Part shown: piece after piece, positions 14,201 to 14,498 of the stretch
How positions within the stretch are numbered: the stretch's first letter is position 1
Layout of the letters: the number at the start of each line of letters is the position of its first letter
Origin: JBBQBQ01 sp038317685
Lineage (GTDB): Bacteria > Desulfobacterota > Desulfuromonadia > Desulfuromonadales > DDH964
Length of the DNA stretch: 14,498 nt
Assembly (NCBI GenBank): GCA_038317685.1
Contig: JBBQBQ010000076.1
Coordinates: 1-14,498 of the forward strand
Direction: 5' to 3'
Position numbers and translations under genes: made by a program
Notes under the pieces: model-generated
What the model saw: only the letters and a program-made list of their open reading frames with translations
Database searches by the model: none
Told to the model about the DNA's origin: nothing

Positions 14201-14498
14201 GGCGATCTTCTCCTTTCGGATGGGGGTGCTGCGCTCGAATGCCGATCACGGTGATATCGTCCCGCTGGGGGTAGTCCCCCTGGTAGCCGGCCAGTGCTTC
14301 TTCGAGGGCGGCCTTCTGGTCGTCCGCCGGAGAATCGGCAAGGGTGGTTAGCAAGGCGCGGAAGCGCCGGCTGCCGAACCCCCAGCCGTGGTTTCCTCCG
14401 GCCTGGTCGAGGAGGCCGTCGGTAGTGAGGTAGAAACTTCCTCCGACTATCAGTTCCAATCGATGGTTGGTGTAGGTGAAGTCCTCGGCGGAACGACG
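14178..14498 (-). CDS. siaA: SiaA-type PP2C/SpoIIE phosphatase, C-terminal part (gene continues beyond the window)
   Basis: The frame is open from the right edge of the window to a TGA at 14180-14178, giving the last 106 residues of a larger protein. They match the end of a SpoIIE-like PP2C phosphatase domain: DFTYTNHRLELIVGGSFYLT, then the metal-binding TTDGLLDQAGG and the late RDDITVIGI motif with its acidic pair. In Pseudomonas, SiaA is a membrane protein with a periplasmic sensor and a HAMP domain that dephosphorylates SiaC. Those parts would lie beyond the window, so only the phosphatase end is seen. The call depends strongly on the following siaB, siaC and siaD genes; RsbU-type phosphatases look similar. 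The end overlaps siaB by 23 bases, indicating coupled translation. Confidence 0.82.
   Translation of the reverse strand, partial: RRSAEDFTYTNHRLELIVGGSFYLTTDGLLDQAGGNHGWGFGSRRFRALLTTLADSPADDQKAALEEALAGYQGDYPQRDDITVIGIRAQHPHPKGEDRLGNYRPL

Overview
The window is GC-rich and tightly packed. It looks like chromosomal DNA of a Gram-negative proteobacterium, most likely a deltaproteobacterium of the Desulfuromonas/Geobacter type. This placement is inference from gene content: a two-subunit glutamate synthase, a PAS/GAF/HD-GYP protein, a GGDEF protein carrying a GYW-type Cys4 motif, an outer-membrane beta-barrel with C-terminal Phe, and a palindromic intergenic repeat. No rRNA, tRNA, CRISPR array or transposase gene was seen.

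Layout. The left edge holds the last 13 codons of a catalase-peroxidase (katG, +). A perfect 14-bp hairpin then separates it from the convergent glutamate synthase operon gltB-gltD (-, 146-6285). A divergent promoter region (6286-6479) leads rightward to an outer-membrane beta-barrel protein (6480-7244, +). Next comes a large membrane-anchored PAS-PAS-GAF-GAF-HD-GYP protein (7449-10100, +), a predicted c-di-GMP phosphodiesterase. A 158-bp palindromic element (10097-10254) supplies that gene's stop codon and separates it from a leftward gene train.

The leftward train (14498 to 10319, -) reads siaA (partial), siaB, siaC, siaD, thiM, mtgA, with overlaps or gaps of 64 nt or less except where siaB is broken. 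SiaA (PP2C-type phosphatase), SiaB (kinase), SiaC (DUF1987 switch protein) and SiaD (GGDEF diguanylate cyclase) form the partner-switching pathway known from Pseudomonas aeruginosa. In that pathway unphosphorylated SiaC binds and activates SiaD. ThiM (thiamine salvage) and MtgA (monofunctional peptidoglycan glycosyltransferase) follow and may be co-transcribed.

The most notable points are in the sia module. As read, siaB is frameshifted at or near a run of nine G residues. The missing C-terminal part, with its glycine-rich ATP-lid-like motif, is intact in another frame and runs up to siaC. A second run of nine G encodes the GGEEF active site of siaD, in frame. SiaD also has an unusual architecture: a duplicated RISDxYQ helix module flanking a Cys4 zinc-finger-like motif ahead of the GGDEF domain. 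Thus a c-di-GMP synthesis module and a c-di-GMP degrading enzyme face each other across a repeat element, and the synthesis module may be phase-variable, unless the frameshift is a homopolymer sequencing error.
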